Origin: Bacteroidota bacterium | Lineage (GTDB): Bacteria; Bacteroidota; Ignavibacteria; Kryptoniales; JAKASW01 | Reading direction: 5' to 3' | Assembly (NCBI GenBank): GCA_021845665.1 | Contig: JAJZVO010000026.1 | Coordinates: 1-55,877 of the forward strand | Length of the DNA: 55,877 nt | In this document: in pieces, positions 28,009-35,603 of the stretch | Numbering within the stretch: the first letter of the stretch is position 1 | Layout: each line of letters begins with the position of its first letter | Translations under genes and position numbers: made by a program | The notes under the pieces: generated by a model | The model's input: only the letters and a program-made list of their open reading frames with translations | Database searches by the model: none | What the model was told of the DNA's origin: nothing

Positions 28009-31000
28009 CTATTCCACGCTGATGATCTTCATCGACTTGAAGAGCTTGAGTGTTCCGAGTTCCTTCATTAATGATCTTGCTGTCCGGCGATAAGGAGTCG
28101 GTGTCGTGTAGACCTCGAACCTGCGTGTGACGGAATCGAAATCTATCAGAGCATCTATGCCGCGATTGTTGAACAGGCCGCTGGCGAACGCGAGAGCAGT
28201 TCGGTAACTGACGAACTGGTCCAGCAACACCGCATACCTCTCGATGATGTAGCGACCGGTGACAAGCAATTCAGCCCGCCTGAACTGGCGGAATTTCCTG
28301 ACCCTCTCGAGAAGATTCCGGGCATCAATTTCATTTCCAAACGCACCGACGATCACCTCGTACAAGCGCATGGGAGAATCGTAGCCGAGCCCGGTTTTCA
28401 TGCCTAGTGCGGCACTTGATTCAGACGCGAAACTCTCTGCGCCGGACAGCGACCGGAAGAATCCGAGACGAACTGAGAAGGTATATCTAATATTCGAATC
28501 CGGAAGCACCAAAACGAACGCGTCTCTGATTCCATAATGGTAAATCAGCCTTTGCTCAAGCTGGTAAGCATCTTCGCCTTCCTTCATGGTGTCGAGCTGG
28601 ACGGCGTACAGGCTGGATTTCGGATCGTATCTCACATGGACCATTCTGCCGATCCTTCTTTGAAGTTCGGATGCGAACAATCTTGCCCTGCCGCGGCCGG
28701 TAAACGCTCCAAGTTGAATCATGTATCTCATGGCCCGGATCGCGGCCGCTTTCTTGGCTCTGGCCATTTCTACGGCAGGCGGAGGAGGAGCGCTCAGCAC
28801 AAACTTGAGACCTTTTATGAAATCGCCCGATTTCTCTGATCTGACTGTGAAATCCCTGTACGCGGGTGCCGATGTGTCGCCGAGCGCCGACACCTGACTG
28901 GGATCGACATAGATCTTGTAATCTCCCGGCGGGACACCCACGTAGTAAATGCTCCCGTCATTAAATGCCGAAATGGTTTTTTTGTACTTCCCGTGCCGGG
29001 CTTCGACGATTACCTCAATCCCCGGAACAGCTCTTTGCCTTCCCTTCACAACTCTCTTTACGCTCCCCTGAATTACGCCGGCAGTATAGAACGGTATGTC
29101 TATCGGCTTGTACACGTTGGGATCAGTAATGAATGAAAAGGACTTTCTGACCGGCATCCATAACGGGTTTTGCAGAGAACCCGATTGAATATCGGCACTG
29201 TATTGAGTATAAGGGAGAAGATCCCACGCCCTTATTATTCCCGATGTGAAAAGATCGGACGACACGGCCTGGCGAAGGACTATATCTCCGTTCTTTATGA
29301 GCACGTCACCCTTATCAAACTTTCCGTCCTGATTATTGTCCAGGTACATGCGCATCGAGACCGCCGACTGCCCGGCCCATTGTAAACGATTGAAAAGGAA
29401 TTCTCCATAGTGTGAATCGTACCCTACCGAACCGCTGACAAATTCACTCGAGTTCTTTTGGCCACCCTGAACGGTAGTTGAACTTGATGCTTGCGCGAAA
29501 GGCAGATCCAATGTGAGCTGTAGGTTGAATGAAATGTTGTGGTTGAGAAGATCTCCGTTGGCCGAGAATTGCGCAGATACTGCATTCCCGATATACTGTG
29601 ATAAATCCACTCTGACCGTCGTGACGGATCTCGTGTCCAGATCATAATAGGCCGTTAGTCCGGCAAGTGTTCCGTTCACGAAACTGAACGGACCATTACC
29701 CAGGAAGAAGGAGTACAACAACGCCGCCGAAAGAGTCTTGCCTATGGCCGGGCTCTGAGATGCATACGCTTGATAAGAACCGGTATAGTTGAACGATACG
29801 TTGAATCTCGACACGCTCGCTTCGACGCCTCCGGAGTAGCTCAAGGTTTTGCTACCGCCGTAGAAATTCTGACCATTGCCTGCGAGATCAAGGTCGAGCA
29901 TATTCGATCCAAATGGGAACGGGACGTAAACGGTGCCGGACAACTGGTTGAGTTCTCCCGATGGATTGTAAAGTCCGTTCTTGTCATAGTGGTAAAACGT
30001 AAAATTGACTGATGCTTGTGAAGGGTAAACCGCATCGAGAGTGCTCTCATAGAGCATGGAAGGTGCCGCTGTCAGAGTAAGAATATATGGTGAGCCAATT
30101 CTCATCGTGAAGGAATTGTAAGGCACCGGTTTGTTGAAGAGCGGGCTCTGAAGATAGTCCGCTCCGACCTCATCGGTCAGCCAGCCGGTGAGCCCGTACG
30201 ATGCGTTCACCTGGACAAGGTTACTGTTCGAGGTGCTTAGTTTACCGGCATTAATCGTGTAATCGAATTCACCCCTCGGAATTAGGTTGAAAGGTATCTG
30301 CAGGCGCCTGTCTATTTCTTCAAACTGTCCGGAAGGTCCGAACGTTTTCAACTGGAGATATGAGGAGCCGTAAACAAGGGGGATATCATAATGTATTCGT
30401 CCGAATGCGTTGGCCTGGGCAAAGCCGACCCGCTCTCCGTTTAGATAAAGCTCGGTCTGCCAACCGGGCTGGACGTTCGCGTCGAAAGCATAACTTCCGA
30501 AGAACCTTCTGAGTTGAACAGGCTGATTTGTTATCTGGACTCCTCGAAAGTCGTACTGGTTAATTCCATTACTAAAAAGATTCCCCACGGAAAAGCTTGT
30601 TATTACCCTCGTAGAATCGATTACGTACCGCCAGTGAATTTCTTTTGTATAGATGGTTGATTGTCTTCCGACCATTTCGCCGGAAAGAGTCCCCTCGATA
30701 TCTCCGCCGAGCAATTCGCCTCCTGCGAGGAAACTGTAGGAGTATGATGGGGTACTCCCGCTGTAGTATGATCCGAGCGAGTAGTCCAGGACACCGCCAT
30801 TGAGGAGGGACCAGTTTCTCGGATACTCAAGTGGTGCCTGCGGTCTAAAAATGCCAAGTGGTTGAGTTTGATACTGCATGTTTACTTTTCGCTGATAGCT
30901 CGATATTATCGGCAGCTTGAGCGTGGTCCTCAGCAATATCGTCAGCCTGTTCATATCGAGAGAGAAGTCCAGCTTGAACATTTTGTTGAAGAATGCAGGG

Positions 31001-31434
31001 AGTACATAGAAATCCACAGGACCCCTGATAAAATCGGTAGAGTCGAACGTAAACTTCTTGCCTCCGATGCGGGCCGTCAACCGATCGAAGTTGAGCGTGT
31101 ATTTATCCGACTCCTTTATGTAAAAGCCTGAGATAGTTCCTTTACGGATATTAAGATGATTATCCAACTGCAAATCGTTGAAGAGCGTGTGAACGGGGAG
31201 ATAAATTGAATTGCCGACATACAAAGCTGTAACATAGGTGTCGACGAGACCTCCGTAACCGAAAGTAAATATCACCGGTTGCAGATGTGCAGGGGTGGAG
31301 AAAGGGAGCGGCGCCGGGTCGGAGGAATGGTTTTCCCCGACACGCGGCGATGCAGACGCCCCTGACGCAAGGAAGAAAATTGTTACCGACAAAATTAGTC
31401 GCAGGGACTGCCTGCAGATGAATCTATAGTCCAT
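28009..31434 (-). CDS. Giant fimbrial-type usher with C-terminal SPOR repeats
   Basis: A 1141-residue outer-membrane protein with a signal peptide ending near SGASA. The N-terminal domain (about 50-190) resembles the chaperone-docking domain of ushers. A long beta-barrel follows, with usher-like signatures: TELYLNGERVGFAQANAFGR, VYGSSYLQLKTFGPSGQFEE and GRIHYDIPLVYG. Near residues 699-710 is a calcium-loop-like DNNQDGKFDKGD, and a carboxypeptidase-regulatory-like sandwich fills about 787-880. The last 240 residues contain three SPOR-like repeats (about 902-975, 982-1055 and 1062-1135), for example MIQLGAFTGRGRARLFASEL. Canonical ushers end in one or two small periplasmic domains; SPOR repeats, which bind bare glycan strands, are not normal there. 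It is the last gene of the subunit-chaperone operon, after a 313-base spacer. Confidence 0.85.
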   Translation of the reverse strand: MDYRFICRQSLRLILSVTIFFLASGASASPRVGENHSSDPAPLPFSTPAHLQPVIFTFGYGGLVDTYVTALYVGNSIYLPVHTLFNDLQLDNHLNIRKGTISGFYIKESDKYTLNFDRLTARIGGKKFTFDSTDFIRGPVDFYVLPAFFNKMFKLDFSLDMNRLTILLRTTLKLPIISSYQRKVNMQYQTQPLGIFRPQAPLEYPRNWSLLNGGVLDYSLGSYYSGSTPSYSYSFLAGGELLGGDIEGTLSGEMVGRQSTIYTKEIHWRYVIDSTRVITSFSVGNLFSNGINQYDFRGVQITNQPVQLRRFFGSYAFDANVQPGWQTELYLNGERVGFAQANAFGRIHYDIPLVYGSSYLQLKTFGPSGQFEEIDRRLQIPFNLIPRGEFDYTINAGKLSTSNSNLVQVNASYGLTGWLTDEVGADYLQSPLFNKPVPYNSFTMRIGSPYILTLTAAPSMLYESTLDAVYPSQASVNFTFYHYDKNGLYNPSGELNQLSGTVYVPFPFGSNMLDLDLAGNGQNFYGGSKTLSYSGGVEASVSRFNVSFNYTGSYQAYASQSPAIGKTLSAALLYSFFLGNGPFSFVNGTLAGLTAYYDLDTRSVTTVRVDLSQYIGNAVSAQFSANGDLLNHNISFNLQLTLDLPFAQASSSTTVQGGQKNSSEFVSGSVGYDSHYGEFLFNRLQWAGQSAVSMRMYLDNNQDGKFDKGDVLIKNGDIVLRQAVSSDLFTSGIIRAWDLLPYTQYSADIQSGSLQNPLWMPVRKSFSFITDPNVYKPIDIPFYTAGVIQGSVKRVVKGRQRAVPGIEVIVEARHGKYKKTISAFNDGSIYYVGVPPGDYKIYVDPSQVSALGDTSAPAYRDFTVRSEKSGDFIKGLKFVLSAPPPPAVEMARAKKAAAIRAMRYMIQLGAFTGRGRARLFASELQRRIGRMVHVRYDPKSSLYAVQLDTMKEGEDAYQLEQRLIYHYGIRDAFVLVLPDSNIRYTFSVRLGFFRSLSGAESFASESSAALGMKTGLGYDSPMRLYEVIVGAFGNEIDARNLLERVRKFRQFRRAELLVTGRYIIERYAVLLDQFVSYRTALAFASGLFNNRGIDALIDFDSVTRRFEVYTTPTPYRRTARSLMKELGTLKLFKSMKIISVE

Positions 31435-31747
31435 GTGTCATTGAATGGGGAGGCGGGGAATCAGGCCTCCGTCGACAAAGAGTGGCCCGGCTGACTAGAT
31501 TTCAGCCGGCGGGGTTGATCTCTTTAGTCCTTGTCGTGTCAATTGAGCCGGACCACGACTGCTCTCCCCATACAGGCCCCGCCTCTTCCGGTCAGGCTTT
31601 GGGCCTGCCGGAGTCAGACACTTTTCTCCGTATTTCCTACTCCTATGTTCGTTGTTCTTCAAAAGATTGCCATTCTCGGGAGGCCTGGCTGCTAATGCTC
31701 AAGCGGTTCATGCGCTAACCCCGACCATACCCGATGTGACCATGTCC
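31435..31747. other. 313-base spacer inside the chaperone-usher operon
   Basis: It separates the chaperone stop from the usher start, whereas the upstream genes are 9-92 bases apart. It carries a strong hairpin (31588-31611) and no open frame with coding character. It may hold a second promoter, a processing site or an attenuator that lowers usher expression relative to subunits. Confidence 0.5.
31588..31611 (-). terminator. GC-rich hairpin between chaperone and usher genes
   Basis: Arms CCGG-t-CAGGC and GCCTG-CCGG pair around a five-base loop, with one bulged base. There is no T-run after it, so it is more likely an RNA-processing or partial attenuation element than a full terminator. Confidence 0.35.
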
Positions 31748-32572
31748 TTACTTCACCGTGAAGGTGAACGATTGTGACATGGGGATCATCTTTAGCTGTT
31801 GGCTGGGGGGGATGTCGGATCTATCGGTGGAAAGCGTAAGAGTTGCGCTATAATTTCCCGCGGGCAGTTTGGAAAGCGGTATGTCGAAGCTTTTCACAAA
31901 ACTCATGTAGACTGCGATCAGGCCTTCATTGGCATAAACGATGTCTCCGTTCTGGTTTGAGACATGGATCGAAACGGTCCCGAGGAAAGGGGCATTCCCC
32001 GTCCGTTTCAGATCAGCGCAAAGATTCACCGAAGCGGAATCTTGAGCTGCATGGAATCCGTCGATTTGAATTCCAGTCGCAAGTTTGCCCTTCTCGTACA
32101 TGACTGAAGTTATTTGCCGGAATACAAAGATGATGTTCGCCGTTATTCCTGACTTTACCTTACCGACAAACCGTTGCTGGGGCTGTGAGATTGTAACGAG
32201 CCGAGACCAGTAAACACCGTCGTTCAAACTATCGGGGCCGGATACCGACATATGCACAACCTGTTCCTGACCGGGATTGAGGACGAATTTAGTCGGGAAG
32301 GCGCTCAGCCAGGAAGCGCACGAATAGTCTTTCGCACTTCCGGTGCTGTCGTTGTAATCCATGAATATGTTCCCAACCGAATCGGTGTTGGGGTAACCAA
32401 ACTTGAATTTAATGTCGACCTCCTGCGGCACGGTGGAGACGTTGGAGACTACAAACGTACCGTAAGGAAGTCGATCGGAAATAAAAACTATGGGCGGAGC
32501 GATTACCACTTGTGCGCCGGCATTTATGGCGAACAGCATCATCGCGAGAAATACTAAAGCTCTCTTCTTCAA
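31748..32572 (-). CDS. PapD-like periplasmic chaperone
   Basis: A 274-residue secreted protein with a signal peptide ending AINAGAQ and two beta-sandwich domains. The first has the chaperone-type edge pattern VVIAPPIVFISDRLPYGTF, then SAFPTKFVLNPGQEQVVHMS, then DGVYWSRLVTI, equivalent to the G1 strand region of PapD. The C-terminal domain (about 165-274) is less conserved and resembles an additional Ig-like sandwich. The expected job is to hold fibre subunits in the periplasm and deliver them to the usher. The start is a TTG with AAGGAG five bases upstream, which overlaps the stop of the gene before it. Confidence 0.78.
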   Translation of the reverse strand: MKKRALVFLAMMLFAINAGAQVVIAPPIVFISDRLPYGTFVVSNVSTVPQEVDIKFKFGYPNTDSVGNIFMDYNDSTGSAKDYSCASWLSAFPTKFVLNPGQEQVVHMSVSGPDSLNDGVYWSRLVTISQPQQRFVGKVKSGITANIIFVFRQITSVMYEKGKLATGIQIDGFHAAQDSASVNLCADLKRTGNAPFLGTVSIHVSNQNGDIVYANEGLIAVYMSFVKSFDIPLSKLPAGNYSATLTLSTDRSDIPPSQQLKMIPMSQSFTFTVK

Positions 32573-32581
32573 TCTTACTCC

Positions 32582-33163
32582 TTAATCTTCGTCGTGATCT
32601 ATATTTACCTGAACTCTGATATCGCCTTCATACTGACCGGAGGGTTGCTGAGGCTGGACGTAAATCGTCGCCCCGAGCCAGAGATAGAGTTTTCCCGTCA
32701 CAAGAGTCGACGAAGGGAGTTGTAACCTCGAATTTGGATTGAAAGTAGTCGCGTTGCCGGGGTCGTCATAAGGGGACCATGCGGCACTGCTTCCGTCGAA
32801 TTGAATCTGCAAGTGACCGTCACCCGACTGGAGGAATGCAGGCACGTAGAAGACCATAGACACGGTCTCATTCTTCCCAAAACCGTCGACAAGTGCCCTT
32901 GCAGCGTCTGCGTCGGTAAACGGGATCCTCTTCTGAAAGTCGCGCCCGATCACCACGGTTCCGAAAGAAAGATTATTCAATACCTGCACCGACAGGTGGC
33001 CTTCCCGGTTACCGTTCCATCTTGCGTATCCAGGCACAGCAAAGATAATCGCGCCAGCAAGGGAGGCCGTCAGAAAAACCCGACCGAAAAAGGAGCTGTC
33101 CGTCTGTCGATTCGCCACGGATTGAGGAGACGATATAGGTCTCATGTTCGTCACTTGTACCAT
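32582..33163 (-). CDS. DUF4402-like surface subunit (fourth in operon)
   Basis: A 193-residue exported protein with an N-terminal extension, a hydrophobic signal segment (FLTASLAGAIIFAVPGYARW) and one beta-sandwich domain. It opens LSVQVLNNLSFGTVVIGRDF, contains KLYLWLGATIYVQPQQPSGQYEG and closes with a final strand, IRVQVNI. This L-x-F-G-T ... G-x-Y-x-G pattern is the DUF4402 signature. The start is ambiguous: ATG 33163 has AGG directly before it, while GTG 33154 has AAGGA at a better distance. Likely a fibre or tip subunit handled by the chaperone just downstream. Confidence 0.7.
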   Translation of the reverse strand: MVQVTNMRPISSPQSVANRQTDSSFFGRVFLTASLAGAIIFAVPGYARWNGNREGHLSVQVLNNLSFGTVVIGRDFQKRIPFTDADAARALVDGFGKNETVSMVFYVPAFLQSGDGHLQIQFDGSSAAWSPYDDPGNATTFNPNSRLQLPSSTLVTGKLYLWLGATIYVQPQQPSGQYEGDIRVQVNIDHDED

Positions 33164-33254
33164 CCTTGCACTATTCTCATTGGCATCCTGAATTTTTCCT
33201 TGTTCATCGTACTGGAAAACATATTCATAAGTCTGTCGAGTCTCGAAGAGTTTT

Positions 33255-33773
33255 CTAGAGAATCAACGTGATTTCATATTTCCCGGTGTATGTGCCGCCG
33301 GGCAAATTCTTCGGTATGTAGAGATTCCCGAACAGGTAAACATATGCAAATCCCGTCCAATGTTCCCGGTTCGCCTTCAGGGTTAATGACGCGAGTCTCT
33401 TTCCTGAAGCCGGGATGTTCTTAGAAGTGGCCGGGTTGTTCGCCTTATCGTTGAAGGCCGCCCCCCCCGAGTAACGGATGCTATCGGCATCCCCCATCAG
33501 GTATTTAGGAGCCTTGACAGACATATAGATAGGCAAACGCCTGTAAATGCCCGTGAGCAGGAACTGGCCCGCTTTCCCACTAGTCTTGGATATCTCCTGT
33601 GACCCCGATTTCATTTCGACTGGACTGAAGTAGATTTTCTTCGTGACAGAGATTGTGAGCCCGGGATAGGGAACAACAACCTTTATGGAAGACATTTGGT
33701 GCATCAATACTTGCTGCGAATAGGCCGCGTTGCTCCAGGACAACAGACCACACACCACCAACTGAAAACACAA
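33255..33773 (-). CDS. DUF4402-like surface subunit (third, divergent)
   Basis: About 172 residues with a signal peptide ending SNAAYSQ. The core is a divergent DUF4402-like sandwich: SVTKKIYFSPVEMKSG, LPIYMSVKAPKYLMG, then YVYLFGNLYIPKNLPGGTYTG and a closing strand YEITLIL. The start is poor. TTG at 33773 gives a signal peptide without positive charge; a CTG or ATT codon some 15 residues upstream would add Lys and Arg, so the true start may be non-standard. It is the most diverged subunit and could be a tip adhesin or anchor. Confidence 0.62.
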   Translation of the reverse strand: MCFQLVVCGLLSWSNAAYSQQVLMHQMSSIKVVVPYPGLTISVTKKIYFSPVEMKSGSQEISKTSGKAGQFLLTGIYRRLPIYMSVKAPKYLMGDADSIRYSGGAAFNDKANNPATSKNIPASGKRLASLTLKANREHWTGFAYVYLFGNLYIPKNLPGGTYTGKYEITLIL

Positions 33774-33810
33774 CAGGCGGGCAGCACCGGATTTAATAGT
33801 CGCCAGTTGC

Positions 33811-34377
33811 TTAGTATCCTATGGTTATGTCGAACACCCCGGTGTAAGTTCCCGGAGCCTGACCTGGCGGCACGTAGACCGAACCGCCTAACCAAAAATA
33901 GAAGTGACCCTGACTTCCAAGAGTAAGGGACGAGCCGCTCGGTAACGGAGAGGCCGCCGGTTGCATCGTTAGCCCGGTGGCGCCGACAACATTGGGCACA
34001 AAATTGATGCTTGCCCCTCCCTTACCGTTATGTACGAGTTGAACCGATGGAGTGTACGTTATGGTGACATTCATCGCCGGTTCTCCGTTTATCGTCATCA
34101 ATCCAGCAGAGGGGCTCGAGTTCGGATTGACGTTCGAAGCCCGCGTACTCTGCGCCGCAACTCCAAGATTTAGATTTCCCAGGCCATCGCTGCCGGCGGA
34201 TGGTGTAACCGAAAGGCCCTGCACGAGGTCTGCCTGGACTGTTATCGGTGGGCTTGCAGCGCTCTTTTCCTGCTGAGCACTGGCGATGGCGGTCGGGAGG
34301 ATTATTCCCGTAAGCAAGCAGAGCGTCCGTCCAAATCTCCGGACGGACGCCCATTTATGTGAAATCGATTTCCCCAT
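33811..34377 (-). CDS. DUF4402 surface subunit (second)
   Basis: The 188-residue product has a signal peptide (LCLLTGIILPTAIASAQ) and a clear DUF4402 domain: ADLVQGLSVTPSAG, LGNLNLGVAAQS, then HFYFWLGGSVYVPPGQAPGT and a final GVFDITIGY. The start ATG has AAGG upstream. The domain order and length match the first subunit at 34421-34951, of which it looks like a diverged tandem duplicate. It should be exported, bound by the chaperone and assembled by the usher; donor-strand complementation is inferred by analogy with pilins, not shown. Confidence 0.78.
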   Translation of the reverse strand: MGKSISHKWASVRRFGRTLCLLTGIILPTAIASAQQEKSAASPPITVQADLVQGLSVTPSAGSDGLGNLNLGVAAQSTRASNVNPNSSPSAGLMTINGEPAMNVTITYTPSVQLVHNGKGGASINFVPNVVGATGLTMQPAASPLPSGSSLTLGSQGHFYFWLGGSVYVPPGQAPGTYTGVFDITIGY

Positions 34378-34420
34378 TTGACTAGCCCTTCTTCACAGAC
34401 TAATCGTTAGTCGTGGAAGT

Positions 34421-34951
34421 TTAGTCGGCTGGGTAGGCGACAGTTATTTCAAACTGACCGGAATATTGGCCGGTAGCCTGGGTGGTCAAAATGGAACTCG
34501 GCAAGTTTCCACCGACAAAGAGGTAGTAGTTTCCGTCGGACCCAAGGGTAACACTGTTGCCGCTTAACGCACTTGCACCCGAGGTCGTCGTGCTGCCCCA
34601 GACATTAGGCGTGAAGGTCAATGTGGCCGATCCGTTGTTAAGGCTGACGTTTGATGTAGTCCCGGACAATGTGACCGGAGAATTGTCGTCGCCAACTATC
34701 TGCAATTCAACCGAACCTTGTCCAGTTGGTGTAATTGTCGGAGCGGTAGTAACGGGCAGCGTTAACGTACCGAAGTCGAGAGTGGGGTTGCTGCCGACCA
34801 GGTTCATGCTAAGACCTCGCGTCAGCTTTGCCTTGACATTAATAGTCTGCCCAACGTTGTTGCTACTGGCTTGACCGTTACTCGGGCCGTCCGCTAAAGC
34901 GACCGCCGCAACCGTGAACATCAACGCAATCGTTGCGATTACGTTTTTCAT
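34421..34951 (-). CDS. DUF4402 surface subunit (first, likely major)
   Basis: A 176-residue exported protein. The start at 34951 has GGAGG six bases upstream and opens a good signal peptide (MKNVIATIALMFTVAAVALA). The mature protein is Thr/Ser/Gly-rich with few charges and no Cys. It has a DUF4402 core, KLTRGLSMNLVGSNPTLDFG, then YYLFVGGNLPSSIL and GQYSGQFEITVAYPAD. It is the promoter-proximal gene with the best ribosome-binding site of the operon, as expected for the most abundant subunit. Two inverted repeats lie in the region upstream. Confidence 0.8.
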   Translation of the reverse strand: MKNVIATIALMFTVAAVALADGPSNGQASSNNVGQTINVKAKLTRGLSMNLVGSNPTLDFGTLTLPVTTAPTITPTGQGSVELQIVGDDNSPVTLSGTTSNVSLNNGSATLTFTPNVWGSTTTSGASALSGNSVTLGSDGNYYLFVGGNLPSSILTTQATGQYSGQFEITVAYPAD

Positions 34952-34986
34952 CTTTATCCTCCGCAATATATTTATTCGCTGCTTAC

Positions 34987-35005
34987 CATAAGCAACATGC
35001 TTATG
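34987..35005. promoter_or_regulatory. Perfect inverted repeat in the leader of the first subunit gene
   Basis: Arms CATAAGCA and TGCTTATG are perfect around a three-base centre. It lies 36-54 bases before the subunit start. It could be an operator for a dimeric regulator or an mRNA-stabilising leader hairpin. No T-run follows on the minus strand, so it is not a simple terminator. Confidence 0.5.
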
Positions 35006-35110
35006 ATTCTGCACTCTCCACAACCGAATTGAAATTTGCGTCGCGACCCTGTCACGTTTCAGCCGTGGACGAGCGCTCGCTCTCAGCGCGCCCTACATGC
35101 CGGGGATATC

Positions 35111-35154
35111 TTGCACTAATGTTGGAATTCTCTCTGTTCCGCGAGTTAGTGCAA
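35111..35154. promoter_or_regulatory. Spaced inverted repeat upstream of the subunit operon
   Basis: Nine-base arms TTGCACTAA (35111-35119) and TTAGTGCAA (35146-35154) match perfectly and are 26 bases apart. The spacing puts the two half-sites about three helical turns apart on the DNA, compatible with two regulator dimers or a looped complex. It is 160-200 bases upstream of the first subunit start. Confidence 0.45.
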
Positions 35155-35603
35155 CGCCATCTCTTATTTCGATTGTGTAAAATATATCCGCGTGATTAAG
35201 AATTGTCAAGATGAAAAATTTACCGGCAAGACACCAAAAGGCCCCAATGGGTGGAGACTATACTTGAATAGGCTGTCCTGATACAATGAGATTTGCGCCA
35301 CGGCAATCCGGGGCACTTGTTCCGTCTACTCTATTCCGGGGTGCAGCAGCGTTGATTCGCCGGCACCAGGCCTCGCATCACACACACTCCCGCTCGCGGA
35401 TCGAATAGGCCAAGTTCGTCCAGTCTATCCATGCCCTTTGGGGGGGCTATACCGGCGCATGCAGAAGCTTTACCGGGAATTGTTTGTTATATTAATGACA
35501 GTTTTAGGAAGGTTGTAAGATTCAGATAATAAGAATACTTTGATCGTTTATTTCATGTGTATGCTATCTTGGAGACTAAGCAACGGCTGTTCGTAAATGG
35601 GGG

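Larger units (their letters stand above)
34952..35603. other. Divergent 650-base regulatory region
   Basis: Separates the first subunit gene (minus) from the squalene/phytoene synthase-like gene (plus). It holds the two perfect inverted repeats listed separately, an AT-rich stretch around 35160-35210 (TGTAAAATATATCC), and promoters for both directions. No frame in it looks coding. Confidence 0.5.

Noticed and set aside
33164-33254. Short leader peptide frame between two subunit genes
   Set aside because: About 25 codons, no good ribosome-binding site and no regulatory hairpins to suggest attenuation.
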